64,000 bases of DNA from Allobosea sp. Leaf344 (lineage in GTDB: Bacteria; Pseudomonadota; Alphaproteobacteria; Rhizobiales; Beijerinckiaceae): assembly GCF_001426225.1 (NCBI RefSeq), contig NZ_LMRT01000014.1, positions 831,871 to 895,870 on the forward strand, read 5' to 3'. The notes beneath the pieces were generated by a model, which saw only the letters and a program-made list of their open reading frames with translations, made no database searches and had not been told where the DNA came from. This document shows positions 20,353-28,187 of the stretch, piece by piece. Within the stretch, counting starts at the first letter, position 1, and every line of letters begins with the position of its first letter. A program made the translations under genes and the position numbers.

Positions 20353-20876
20353 CCCAGCCCGACCCGCTCCAGCACGGTGCGCGTCACCGCATCCTTGGCC
20401 AGTTCGACGGAGACCACGAGCGGATTCTCCTCCGGCCCCGGCTCCTCCAATGTCGCGAACTGGCTGTCCAGCAGGGCGGGCGGCATGAAATGATGCTGGC
20501 GCGCCGCCATCCGCGCTCCGATCAACTCCCGCGAACCCCGGAGATAGACCAGGGCCACATCCGGCCGGTCGCCGATGATGACGCGGCGATAGGCGCGCTT
20601 CAGCGCCGAGCAGGTGACGATGCCGTGCCGGCCCTGGCTGCGCAGATCGTCGATCCAGGCGGCGATGGCGGCGAGCCAGGGGCCGCGATCGGCATCGTTC
20701 AGCGGCTGCCCGCTCGACATTTTCGCGACATTGGCCGGCGGGTGGAAGGAATCGGCATCCCTGAACGGCCAATCCAGATGGGCCGCCAGCCGCTCGCCCA
20801 GCGAGGTCTTGCCGGAGCTGGCGACGCCCATCACGACGATGACGGCGGGCGGCCGGCCATGCTGCGCGGTCCACAT
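20349..20876 (-). CDS. gntK: Gluconokinase (gluconate to 6-phosphogluconate)
   Basis: A 175-aa cytoplasmic kinase of the GntK/shikimate-kinase-like P-loop family. The P-loop GVASSGKT is at residues 17-24, followed by DADSFHPPANVAKM, a GntK hallmark binding gluconate, and by CSALKRAYR in the adenylate-kinase-like fold. Length is normal. It overlaps gnd by one base upstream, so the pair is an operon: gluconate is phosphorylated, then oxidatively decarboxylated. The convergent DoxX-like gene ends inside its stop region. Confidence 0.94.
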   Translation of the reverse strand: MWTAQHGRPPAVIVVMGVASSGKTSLGERLAAHLDWPFRDADSFHPPANVAKMSSGQPLNDADRGPWLAAIAAWIDDLRSQGRHGIVTCSALKRAYRRVIIGDRPDVALVYLRGSRELIGARMAARQHHFMPPALLDSQFATLEEPGPEENPLVVSVELAKDAVTRTVLERVGLG

Positions 20877-21862
20877 CAGAGCGGCTTCTTCGGTTCGACA
20901 TGGCCGCCGAAGCCGGCGCGCATCGCCGAGAGGATCTTCTCCGCATAGGTATGGTCCTTGCGGGAACGGAAGCGGGTATAGAGCGAGGAGGTCAGGACTT
21001 CGGCGGGGGTGGCGGTCTCGATCGCCGCCTGCACGGTCCAGCGCCCCTCGCCGGAATCGGAGACATGTCCGGAATAGGCGCCGAGCTCCTCATCCGCGGC
21101 GAGCGCCTCGGCGGTGAGATCGAGCAGCCAGGAGGTGACGACCGAGCCGCGGCGCCAGACTTCGGCGATCTCCGCCAGGTCGAAATCGAAGCCGTATTCC
21201 GGCGGCAGCCCCTGCTTCGACGAAGCGTTGCGCAGCAGGTCGAACCCCTCGGCGAAGGCCTGCATCATCCCGTATTCGATGCCGTTATGCACCATCTTGA
21301 CGAAATGCCCGGCACCGACCGGGCCGCAATGCAGATAGCCCTGCTCGCTGGCGGGGTTGCGCCCGTCGCGGAACCGCGTCGGCTCGATCGCACCCTTGCC
21401 CGGCGCCAGCGCCTGGAACAACGGCTCGAGCCGCGCGAAACTCGCGGGATCTCCGCCGATCATCAGGCAATAGCCGCGGTCGAGCCCATGCACCCCGCCG
21501 CTGGTCCCGACATCGTGATAGGTCAGGCCGCGCGCCGCCAGCTCCCGCCCCCGGCGGACATCGTCCTTCCAGAAGGCGTTGCCGCCATCGATCAGCGTGT
21601 CGCCCGGCTCCAGCAGATCGGCCAGCTGCGCCAGCGTCGCTTCGGTGATCTCTCCGGCCGGCAGCATCACCCAGATCGCGCGGGGCGCGGCGAGCGCCGC
21701 CACCATCCCGGCGAGATCGGCGACGTTCACGGCCCCCTCGCCCGCCAGCGCCCGGCCCGGCGCGGGATCGCGGTCATAGACGACGCAGTGATGGCCTGCG
21801 CGCATCAGACGGCGCACGATATTGGCGCCCATCCGCCCGAGACCGACCATTCCAAGCTGCAT
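20876..21862 (-). CDS. gnd: 6-phosphogluconate dehydrogenase (decarboxylating), short form
   Basis: A 328-aa NAD(P)-dependent dehydrogenase converting 6-phosphogluconate to ribulose 5-phosphate and CO2. The Rossmann motif G-L-G-R-M-G is at residues 6-11, the substrate loop [10 protein letters not shown] near 95, GTSGGVHG near 120, and [15 protein letters not shown] near 185. At about 330 aa it belongs to the short (YqeC/GndA-like) class, not the 470-aa class. I start at ATG 21862, where the Rossmann strand begins at once (MQLGMVGLG). It shares one base with gntK. Confidence 0.93.
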   Translation of the reverse strand: MQLGMVGLGRMGANIVRRLMRAGHHCVVYDRDPAPGRALAGEGAVNVADLAGMVAALAAPRAIWVMLPAGEITEATLAQLADLLEPGDTLIDGGNAFWKDDVRRGRELAARGLTYHDVGTSGGVHGLDRGYCLMIGGDPASFARLEPLFQALAPGKGAIEPTRFRDGRNPASEQGYLHCGPVGAGHFVKMVHNGIEYGMMQAFAEGFDLLRNASSKQGLPPEYGFDFDLAEIAEVWRRGSVVTSWLLDLTAEALAADEELGAYSGHVSDSGEGRWTVQAAIETATPAEVLTSSLYTRFRSRKDHTYAEKILSAMRAGFGGHVEPKKPL

Positions 21863-22375
21863 CACGGCCTCTCCCATCCAGGCTGCGGGACAGTTCGCGC
21901 AGCGTCGGAAGGGTTTCTGCCTCGTTGTCGCGGCCACGACAAGCCGCCCCCGCGATGCGAAGGCTCGGGGATCAGGTGCGGCGCCTGCGGGCGCGGGGCG
22001 CGAGCTGCGGGTCGGCGAAGTTGCGGCTCGTCGGAGCGGGGCTTTCGGGACGGACCTTGTCGGACAGGGCTTGCCGGCTGCGCGCCCTGTCGTCAGCGCA
22101 GCCGACCGCCGAGAGCTCTCTCACCGTGCCGTCCGGCCCGGCGCGCGCGAGCTCTTCCCGGGCCACTGTTTGCTTAGGCTAGCCCGCTCGGAATGGCCCG
22201 CGCGGCCAGTCGCGCTCTGGTTTACCGGCGCGATCTGGTCCCGACCGGCCTGTCGCACTCGAGCTGGCGCGCTCGACCTGTGCCGGCGCGCGCGAGGGCC
22301 TCGTCTAACTCAGCGCCGCCGAAGCGGCGCGCCCTGTCGCAAGAGGCGCTGCGGGACGGAGCCGGCCCATCCCGC
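21863..22375. other. 513-bp gap between gnd and phoB
   Basis: No gene is supported. Several frames stay open (21822-22430 and 21925-22182 on +, 21972-22166 on -), but they encode Arg/Ala/Ser-rich sequence with no motif. The stretch is rich in GAGCTC and GCGCGC-type self-complementary words. It presumably holds the promoter of gnd-gntK near 21880; no clear elements were identified. Confidence 0.45.
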
Positions 22376-23095
22376 TCAGGCGGCCGAGCCCTTCAGCGGC
22401 GCGGCCGCGAAATTCTCGTCGAAGGAATAGCCGGCGCCCCTGACCGTGCGGATCGGATCATCGGCATGATCGGGCGTGATCGCCTTGCGCAGCCGCCCGA
22501 CATGCACGTCGACCGTGCGCTCGTCGATATAGACGTCGCGCCCCCAGACCGCATCGAGAAGCTGCGAGCGCGAATAGACGCGGCCGGGCGCCTGCATCAG
22601 AAATTCGAGCAGGCGGAACTCGGTGGGGCCGAGATGGATCTCGGCGCCGGCGCGGCGGACCCGACGCGTCGTCCGGTCGAGCTCGAGATCCCCCGCCGCC
22701 AGGATGCCGGCGACATGCCCCGGCTTGGCGCGGCGCAGCAGCGCCTGGATGCGGGCGATGAGCTCCGGCAGGGAGAAGGGCTTGACGACGTAGTCATCGG
22801 CGCCGGTGGCGAGGCCGCGCACCCGCTCCGTCTCCTCGCCGCGCGCCGTCAGCATGATGATCGGCACGCGCTCGGTGTCGCGCCGCGCCCGCAGACGGCG
22901 GCAGAGCTCGATGCCGGACAGCCCCGGCAGCATCCAGTCCAGCAGGACGAGATCGGGGGTGTGGTCGCGCAGATGCAGCTCCGCATCATCGCCCCGCGCC
23001 ACGCTGTCCACCTCGAAGCCCTCGGCCTCGAGATTATAGCGCAGCAGCAGGGTGAGCGGCTCTTCGTCCTCGACGATCAGGATGCGTGCGGCCAT
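22376..23095 (-). CDS. phoB: Phosphate regulon response regulator PhoB
   Basis: A 239-aa OmpR-class response regulator. The receiver domain has the acidic pair E-D-E at the N-terminus, phospho-acceptor Asp in LVLLDWMLPG (near residue 54), switch Thr in MLTARGE and Lys in DDYVVKPFS. The C-terminal winged helix ends with the recognition helix and TVRGAGYSFDE. On phosphorylation it would activate promoters with Pho boxes such as that before pstS. It is last in pstSCAB-phoU-phoB, 29 bases after phoU. Confidence 0.96.
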   Translation of the reverse strand: MAARILIVEDEEPLTLLLRYNLEAEGFEVDSVARGDDAELHLRDHTPDLVLLDWMLPGLSGIELCRRLRARRDTERVPIIMLTARGEETERVRGLATGADDYVVKPFSLPELIARIQALLRRAKPGHVAGILAAGDLELDRTTRRVRRAGAEIHLGPTEFRLLEFLMQAPGRVYSRSQLLDAVWGRDVYIDERTVDVHVGRLRKAITPDHADDPIRTVRGAGYSFDENFAAAPLKGSAA

Positions 23096-23124
23096 GCTTC
23101 TGTCCCAGGCGATCGACCGGCCGA

Positions 23125-23862
23125 TTATTTGCCGCTGATCGAATCCATGACGATGTTGGTGGTGTCGAGCTTCGGCCGGCTCGCATCCAGCGTCTCGCCG
23201 GTGACGAGGTAATGGATGGTCTCGGCGATGTTGGTGGTGTGGTCGCCGATCCGCTCGACATTCTTGGCGCAGAACAGAAGATGCGTGCAGAAGGTGATGT
23301 TGCGCGGATCTTCCATCATATAGGTCAGCAGCTCGCGGAAGAGCGAGGTGTAGAGCGCGTCGATCTCGTCGTCGCGGCGCCAGACCTCCAGCGCCTTCTG
23401 CTCGTTGCTGGCGGCATAGGCGTCGAGCACGTCCTTGAGCTGCGCCTGCACCAACCGGCTCATATGCTCCAGCCCGACCACGGCCCGGTGCGGCGGCTGG
23501 AACTGGCCGGAAATCGCCACCGCCCGCTTGGCGATGTTCTTGGCGAGATCGCCGACGCGCTCGATATCGGCGGCGATGCGGATCGCCGAGATCAGCTCGC
23601 GCAGATCATTGGCGAGGGGCTGGCGGCGGGCGATGGTCAGGACCGCCCGCTCCTCGACGTCGCGCTGCAGATTGTCGAGCCGCTGGTCGGCGGAGATCAC
23701 CTTCTGCGCCAGCGAGGTGTCGCGCCGCACCAGCGCCACGGTCGAATCCCCGAGCATGCGTTCGGACATGCCGCCCATCTCGGCCAGGCTGCGGCGCAGC
23801 GCCTCCAATTCGGCATCATAGGAGCGGACGATGTGTTCGGTCATCTGCGAGGTCCTTTGCAA
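23125..23862 (-). CDS. phoU: PhoU, negative regulator of the Pho regulon
   Basis: A 245-aa all-helical protein with the two tandem three-helix PhoU repeats. The metal-binding E/D-x3-D motifs are visible (RIAADIERVGDLAKNIAKRA in repeat one and NVERIGDHTTNIAE in repeat two). In the known systems PhoU links the Pst transporter to the kinase PhoR and keeps the regulon off when phosphate is plentiful. It lies between pstB and phoB. No phoR is in the window. Confidence 0.96.
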   Translation of the reverse strand: MQRTSQMTEHIVRSYDAELEALRRSLAEMGGMSERMLGDSTVALVRRDTSLAQKVISADQRLDNLQRDVEERAVLTIARRQPLANDLRELISAIRIAADIERVGDLAKNIAKRAVAISGQFQPPHRAVVGLEHMSRLVQAQLKDVLDAYAASNEQKALEVWRRDDEIDALYTSLFRELLTYMMEDPRNITFCTHLLFCAKNVERIGDHTTNIAETIHYLVTGETLDASRPKLDTTNIVMDSISGK

Positions 23863-23892
23863 GCGTGTCAGGCACGTCGGCCCTGGCGCGGT

Positions 23893-24693
23893 TCAGCCGA
23901 AGCGGCCGGTGACGTAATCCTGCGTCTGCTTCTTGTTGGGGTTCATGAAGATCGTATTGGTCGGCGCGAATTCGATGACCTCGCCGAGATACATGAAGGC
24001 GGTGTACTGAGAGATGCGCGCCGCCTGCTGCATGTTGTGGGTGACGATGACGATGGTGAAATCGGTCTTCAGCTGCTCCAGCAGATCCTCGATCTTGCCG
24101 GTCGAGATCGGGTCGAGCGCCGAGGTCGGCTCGTCGAACAGGATCACCTCGGGCTTCTGGGCGATGGTGCGGGCGATGCACAGCCGCTGCTGCTGCCCGC
24201 CGGACAGGCCCATGCCGGAGGTCCTGAGCTTGTCCTTGACCTCGTCCCAGAGCGCCGAGCGGCGCAAGGCACCCTCGACCCGGTCGTCGAGCTCGGATTT
24301 CGGCGGCTTCTCATAGAGCCGGATGCCGAAGGCGACATTGTCGTAGATCGACATCGGAAACGGCGTCGGCTTCTGGAAGACCATGCCGACGCGGGAGCGC
24401 AGCTCGTTCACATCGATGTCGTTGCCGATGATGTTGCGCCCGTCGAGCAGGATCTCGCCGGTGGCGCGCTGCTCGGGATAGAGCGAATAGATGCGGTTGA
24501 AGATCCGCAGCAGGGTCGACTTGCCGCAGCCGGAAGGCCCGATCAGCGCCGTCACATGCCGGTCGCGGAAATCCAGGTTGATGTCCTTCAGCGCCTTGTG
24601 CTGCCCATAGTAGAAATCGAGGTTCTTGACGGCGATCCGGACGGGAGCGTCGGCGTCGAGGGCCTGAGGGCTGAGTTCCAGGGTGGAGAGCAT
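23893..24693 (-). CDS. pstB: Phosphate ABC transporter ATP-binding protein PstB
   Basis: A 266-aa ATPase of the high-affinity phosphate importer. Walker A GPSGCGKS, the PstB-specific [13 protein letters not shown] stretch, [14 protein letters not shown], the signature [16 protein letters not shown] and Walker [14 protein letters not shown] are in order. I start at ATG 24693 because AAGGAACGCTTCG gives a good ribosome-binding site and the length is normal. A GTG at 24741 that overlaps the pstA stop codon is the alternative. Confidence 0.96.
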   Translation of the reverse strand: MLSTLELSPQALDADAPVRIAVKNLDFYYGQHKALKDINLDFRDRHVTALIGPSGCGKSTLLRIFNRIYSLYPEQRATGEILLDGRNIIGNDIDVNELRSRVGMVFQKPTPFPMSIYDNVAFGIRLYEKPPKSELDDRVEGALRRSALWDEVKDKLRTSGMGLSGGQQQRLCIARTIAQKPEVILFDEPTSALDPISTGKIEDLLEQLKTDFTIVIVTHNMQQAARISQYTAFMYLGEVIEFAPTNTIFMNPNKKQTQDYVTGRFG

Positions 24694-24737
24694 CGAAGCG
24701 TTCCTTCGGATCTGACGCGACGGTTGAGAGGCTGCGG

Positions 24738-25628
24738 TCACTTGCCGCCGCGCACGATGCGGCGGGCGATCAGCGAGAGCAGCAGGATCGACAGGGTGAT
24801 GATCAGCGAGCCGGCCCAGGCCAGCTGCTGCCAGTTCTCATAGGGCGCCGAGGCGAATTGATAGATCGTCACCGGCAGGTTCGAGACGCCGCCGAGCAGC
24901 GTCGGCGAGAACCAGAAGGAGTTGTTCAGCGCGGTGAAGATCAGCGGCGCGGTCTCGCCCGCGATGCGCGCCAGCGCCAGCAGGATGCCGGTCACCATGC
25001 CGGCCTTGGCCGCCCGCCAGGTGATCGAGGTGATCACCACCGAAGGCGGCGCGCCGAGCGCCGCCCCGGCCTCGCGCAGCGGCCCCGGCACCAGCCGCAG
25101 CATGTCCTCGGTGGTGCGCACGATCACCGGGATCGCGATGATCCCCAGCGCGATGCCGCCGGCCCAGCCGGAATAGCCGCCGAGCGGCTCGACCAGGATG
25201 ACATAGACGAACAGGCCGATCAGGATCGACGGCGCCGAGAGCAGGATGTCGTTGATGAAGCGGATCAGCCCGGCCAGCTGCGAGGTCTTGCCATATTCCG
25301 CGAGATAGGTGCCGGCGAGCACGCCGATCGGCGTGGCCAGGGCGATGCCGAGGAAGGTCAGCACGATGGAGCCGACGATGGCGTTGGCGAGGCCGCCGCC
25401 CTCCGAGCCCGGGCCCGGCATGGTCTGGGTGAAGGTCGCGACGGAGAGCCCGCCTATGCCCTTCACCAGCAGCATGCCGAGGATCCAGAACAGCACCGAG
25501 ATCGCCAGCATGGTGAAGCCCGCCGCGATGATCTTCATCGCCCGGTCGGCGGTGCGGCGCGACTGCCGGACCCGGCCCCAATTGGAGGGCGGGAGGGCGC
25601 GCACGGTCGAGGGTGTCGTCATGCTCAT
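24738..25628 (-). CDS. pstA: Phosphate ABC transporter permease PstA
   Basis: A 296-aa inner-membrane permease with six hydrophobic segments after a short basic N-terminus ([12 protein letters not shown]). PstA-type features are [16 protein letters not shown] in the first periplasmic loop, [19 protein letters not shown] and the cytoplasmic loop [16 protein letters not shown] near residue 190. It follows pstC by 12 bases. Confidence 0.95.
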   Translation of the reverse strand: MSMTTPSTVRALPPSNWGRVRQSRRTADRAMKIIAAGFTMLAISVLFWILGMLLVKGIGGLSVATFTQTMPGPGSEGGGLANAIVGSIVLTFLGIALATPIGVLAGTYLAEYGKTSQLAGLIRFINDILLSAPSILIGLFVYVILVEPLGGYSGWAGGIALGIIAIPVIVRTTEDMLRLVPGPLREAGAALGAPPSVVITSITWRAAKAGMVTGILLALARIAGETAPLIFTALNNSFWFSPTLLGGVSNLPVTIYQFASAPYENWQQLAWAGSLIITLSILLLSLIARRIVRGGK

Positions 25629-25640
25629 GGGCGCTGATCC

Positions 25641-26612
25641 TCAGAAGGCTTTGACGCGCGAGACGAGGATGCGCGCGATGACGAGGACGACGAAGGTGAC
25701 GAAGAACAGGATGCAGCCGAGCGCGATCAGCGCGTTGAGCTGCAGCCCGATCGCCTCGTTGAACTCATTGGCGATCCGCGAGGCGATGGTCGAGCCCGGA
25801 TCCATGATCGAGCTCGACAGCCGGTTGGCGTTGCCGACGACGAAGGTCACCGCCATGGTCTCGCCCAAGGCCCGGCCGAGGCCGAGCATGCAGGCGCCGA
25901 TGATCGAGACGCCGGCCTGCGGCACCAGCACATGGCGCACCACCTCCCAGGTCGTCGCGCCGATGCCATAGGCGCTCTCGCGCAGCACCGAGGGGATCTG
26001 GTCGAGCATGTCGCGCACGATCGAGGCGATGAAGGGGATGATCATGAAGGCGAGGATGATGCCCGCCGAGAGGATGCCCAGCCCCGACGGCGAGGCGGCG
26101 TAGAGGATGGTGCCGACGATCGGCATGCCCTCGACGACGCGCGAAACGGGCTGCTGCACATAGGCGGCGAAGAGCGGCACGAAGACGAAGAGCCCCCACA
26201 TGCCGTAGATGATCGAGGGCACGGCCGCGAGCAGCTCGATGGCGGTCGAGACCGGCTGCTTGAACCAGGGCGGCGCGAGCTGGGTCAGGAAGACGGCGAT
26301 GCCGAGCGAGAGCGGGACGCCGATCAGCAGCGCCAGGAAAGCCGTGGTCAGCGTGCCGACGATGGCGGGCCAGGCGCCGTACTGGTCGTTCTGCGTGTCC
26401 CAGATGCTGGAGGTGATGAAGCCGAGCCCCATCTCGCGGAAGGCCGGCCAGCCGCCGATGATCATCGAGGCCATGATGCCCGCGAGCAGGACCAGCACCA
26501 GCAGGGCCGAGCCGAAGCTCGCATTGCGGAAGACGATGTCGAAGGTGCCCTTCGGGGTCTTGCGCATGGCGGGTGCCCTGGGCACGTCCACCTGGTCGGT
26601 CACGGCAGCCAT
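25641..26612 (-). CDS. pstC: Phosphate ABC transporter permease PstC
   Basis: A 323-aa permease partner of PstA. It has a short cytoplasmic N-terminus, a first membrane segment at about residues 33-55, LGFITSSIWDTQNDQYGAWP in the first periplasmic loop (typical of PstC), and the EAA-type loop (VLRESAYGIGATTWEVVRHV) near residue 220. ATG 26612 follows GGAGTACCACGG. It is separated from pstS by 95 bases containing a stable hairpin. Confidence 0.95.
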   Translation of the reverse strand: MAAVTDQVDVPRAPAMRKTPKGTFDIVFRNASFGSALLVLVLLAGIMASMIIGGWPAFREMGLGFITSSIWDTQNDQYGAWPAIVGTLTTAFLALLIGVPLSLGIAVFLTQLAPPWFKQPVSTAIELLAAVPSIIYGMWGLFVFVPLFAAYVQQPVSRVVEGMPIVGTILYAASPSGLGILSAGIILAFMIIPFIASIVRDMLDQIPSVLRESAYGIGATTWEVVRHVLVPQAGVSIIGACMLGLGRALGETMAVTFVVGNANRLSSSIMDPGSTIASRIANEFNEAIGLQLNALIALGCILFFVTFVVLVIARILVSRVKAF

Positions 26613-26669
26613 CCGTGGTACTCCGGTCGCGGTCTTTGAAATCGGTGATTGAAATCGGTGGCAGGCGGA

Positions 26670-26695
26670 AAGCGGGGGTCGAAGGACCCCCGCTT
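26670..26695 (-). terminator. Intercistronic hairpin between pstS and pstC
   Basis: A perfect 11-bp stem (AAGCGGGGGTC / GACCCCCGCTT) with a GAAG tetraloop lies 12 bases after the pstS stop codon and is followed on the minus strand by only TTTCC. The short T run suggests partial termination or 3'-end protection of the pstS message, allowing more PstS than membrane components. Confidence 0.7.
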
Positions 26696-26707
26696 CAGGT
26701 ACGATGA

Positions 26708-27733
26708 TCAGAAGATCGGCTTGCTGGAGGCGTCGACGATGCCCTTCCAGCTGGCGCGGATCTGATCCTTCACATTGGCCGGCATCGGCACATATTCGAG
26801 ATCGGTGGCCAGCTTGTCGCCATTCTTGAAGGCCCAGTCGAAGAAGGCCAGCGCCGCCTTGGACTGCTCGGGCTTCTCGGCCTTCTTGTGCATCAGGATG
26901 AAGGTGGCCGAGGTGATCGGCCAGGCCTCGGCGCCGGGCTGGTTGTTGAGGATGATGCCGAAGCCGGGCGCCTCGTTCCAGTTGGCGTTGGCGGCGGCGG
27001 CCTGGAAGGAGCTGTCGTCGGGCATCGGGAACTTGCCGTCGCGATTCTCGATCAGGCCGTAGGACAGCTTGTTCTGCTTGGCATAGGCGTATTCGACATA
27101 GCCGATCGAGTTGGCGATCTGCTTGACCGAGGCCGAGACGCCCTCATTCCCCTTGCCGCCCACGCCGACCGGGAACTGGACCGAGGTGTTGGCGCCGATC
27201 TTGGACTTCCACTCCGGCGAGACGCGCGAGAGATAATCCGTCCAGACGAAGGTGGTGCCCGATCCGTCCGAGCGGTAGACGACGGTGATGTTGGCGTCGG
27301 GCAGCTTCAGCCCGGGGTTCAGCGCCGTCAGCTTCGGATCGTTCCACTTCTTGATCTCGCCCTGATAGATGGCGGAGAGGATCGGGCCGGTGAATTTCAG
27401 CTGGCGGGCCTCGATGCCGGCGATGTTGATGGCGGGAACGAGCGCGCCCATCACGGCCGGGAACTGCAGCAGCCCGTCCTTCTCCAGATCCTCGCCCTTC
27501 AGGGGCATGTCGGAGGCGCCGAAATCGACGGTCTTCGACTTGATCTGGCGGATGCCGCCGCCGGAACCGATCGACTGGTAGTTCAGGCCGATCCCGGTCT
27601 CCTTCTTGTAGGCCTCGGCCCATTTCGCATAGATCGGGAAGGGGAAGGTGGCGCCGGCGCCGGTGATGTCGGCGGCCTGGGCGAAGCCCGCCAGGCCGAA
27701 GGTCGCGGCGGCGACGAGAATGATTTTGCGCAT
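26708..27733 (-). CDS. pstS: Phosphate-binding periplasmic protein PstS
   Basis: A 341-aa binding protein. The Sec signal (MRKIILVAAATFGLAGFAQA) is cleaved near residue 22. Mature ADITGAGATFPFPIYAKWAE is the classic PstS start, where the GAGATFPF segment contacts phosphate; YQSIGSGGGIRQI, DFGASDMPL and VYRSDGSGTTFVWTDYLS are the other ligand-binding loops. I start at ATG 27733, not at the upstream codons in the same frame. Expression should depend on PhoB through the box at 27782-27803. Confidence 0.97.
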   Translation of the reverse strand: MRKIILVAAATFGLAGFAQAADITGAGATFPFPIYAKWAEAYKKETGIGLNYQSIGSGGGIRQIKSKTVDFGASDMPLKGEDLEKDGLLQFPAVMGALVPAINIAGIEARQLKFTGPILSAIYQGEIKKWNDPKLTALNPGLKLPDANITVVYRSDGSGTTFVWTDYLSRVSPEWKSKIGANTSVQFPVGVGGKGNEGVSASVKQIANSIGYVEYAYAKQNKLSYGLIENRDGKFPMPDDSSFQAAAANANWNEAPGFGIILNNQPGAEAWPITSATFILMHKKAEKPEQSKAALAFFDWAFKNGDKLATDLEYVPMPANVKDQIRASWKGIVDASSKPIF

Positions 27734-27781
27734 GAGATGTCCTCTCTGGATGCAGCTTCTGGCGCGCCTTCCAAACACCCC

Positions 27782-27803
27782 TTCTATGACAATGAAGTGA
27801 CAA
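27782..27803 (-). promoter_or_regulatory. Pho box (PhoB binding site) upstream of pstS
   Basis: Read on the minus strand, two direct 11-bp repeats lie back to back: TTGTCACTTCA and TTGTCATAGAA. This matches the PhoB consensus of tandem 11-mers beginning (C/T)TGTCA. The site is 49 bases upstream of the pstS start codon. Confidence 0.8.
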
Positions 27804-28124
27804 ATTCCGCCGATTTTAAGCGACCTGAAGTTTTGTCGCATTCTGGCGCTCGGAGTAAGGCGCTGAAAATAAAGGAATATCCGCGCTGACGCCGGCACAC
27901 CGTCCACAGGGCATTCCGTGCGATAATTTATGACAACCTGTCACAGAGCCGCATGTCGTCTTTCAAGAGCCGTCTGTTCCCTCCGCGTCGCTTCCCCACC
28001 CCGACCTAGCTCAAACGAGTCCGTACGGTGGACCGCGCGTGCGCCACAGACACCCGAGCGATGCGGCCGCGCCGGCGCACACGCCGCAAGCCCTCCCCGG
28101 CCCTCGTCTCGCGGCCGGCCGACC

Positions 28125-28153
28125 CTTGAAAAACGCCGCCGACGCGTCCAAAT
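28125..28153 (+). promoter_or_regulatory. Candidate RpoH (sigma-32) promoter of htpG
   Basis: CTTGAAA at 28125-28131, 14 bases, then GTCCAAAT at 28146-28153, 34 bases before the htpG start codon. The -35 is a perfect match to the sigma-32 consensus and the -10 a partial one (CCA and final T kept). The element has the same geometry as the one ahead of lon. Confidence 0.5.
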
Positions 28154-28187
28154 CGCGCGCCTGGATTCCCCCTGCCGAGAACCCGCC

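Larger units (their letters stand above)
27734..28187. other. Divergent pstS-htpG regulatory region
   Basis: This 454-bp divergent spacer carries the Pho box of pstS at 27782-27803 and a heat-shock-like promoter of htpG at 28125-28153. A further TTGTCATAAAT half-site (minus strand) abuts a CCTGTCACAG half-site (plus strand) around 27928-27945, both close to half Pho boxes. The rightward open frame from 27930 is an upstream extension of the htpG frame with no conserved content. Confidence 0.6.

Noticed and set aside
21822..22430. 202-aa open frame on + between gnd and phoB
   Set aside because: It starts inside the gnd region and ends inside phoB, and the sequence is Arg/Ala-rich without any conserved pattern.
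27930..28187. N-terminal extension of HtpG (86 codons upstream in frame)
   Set aside because: The extension is unlike any Hsp90 N-terminus and crosses promoter elements; ATG 28188 gives the normal protein.
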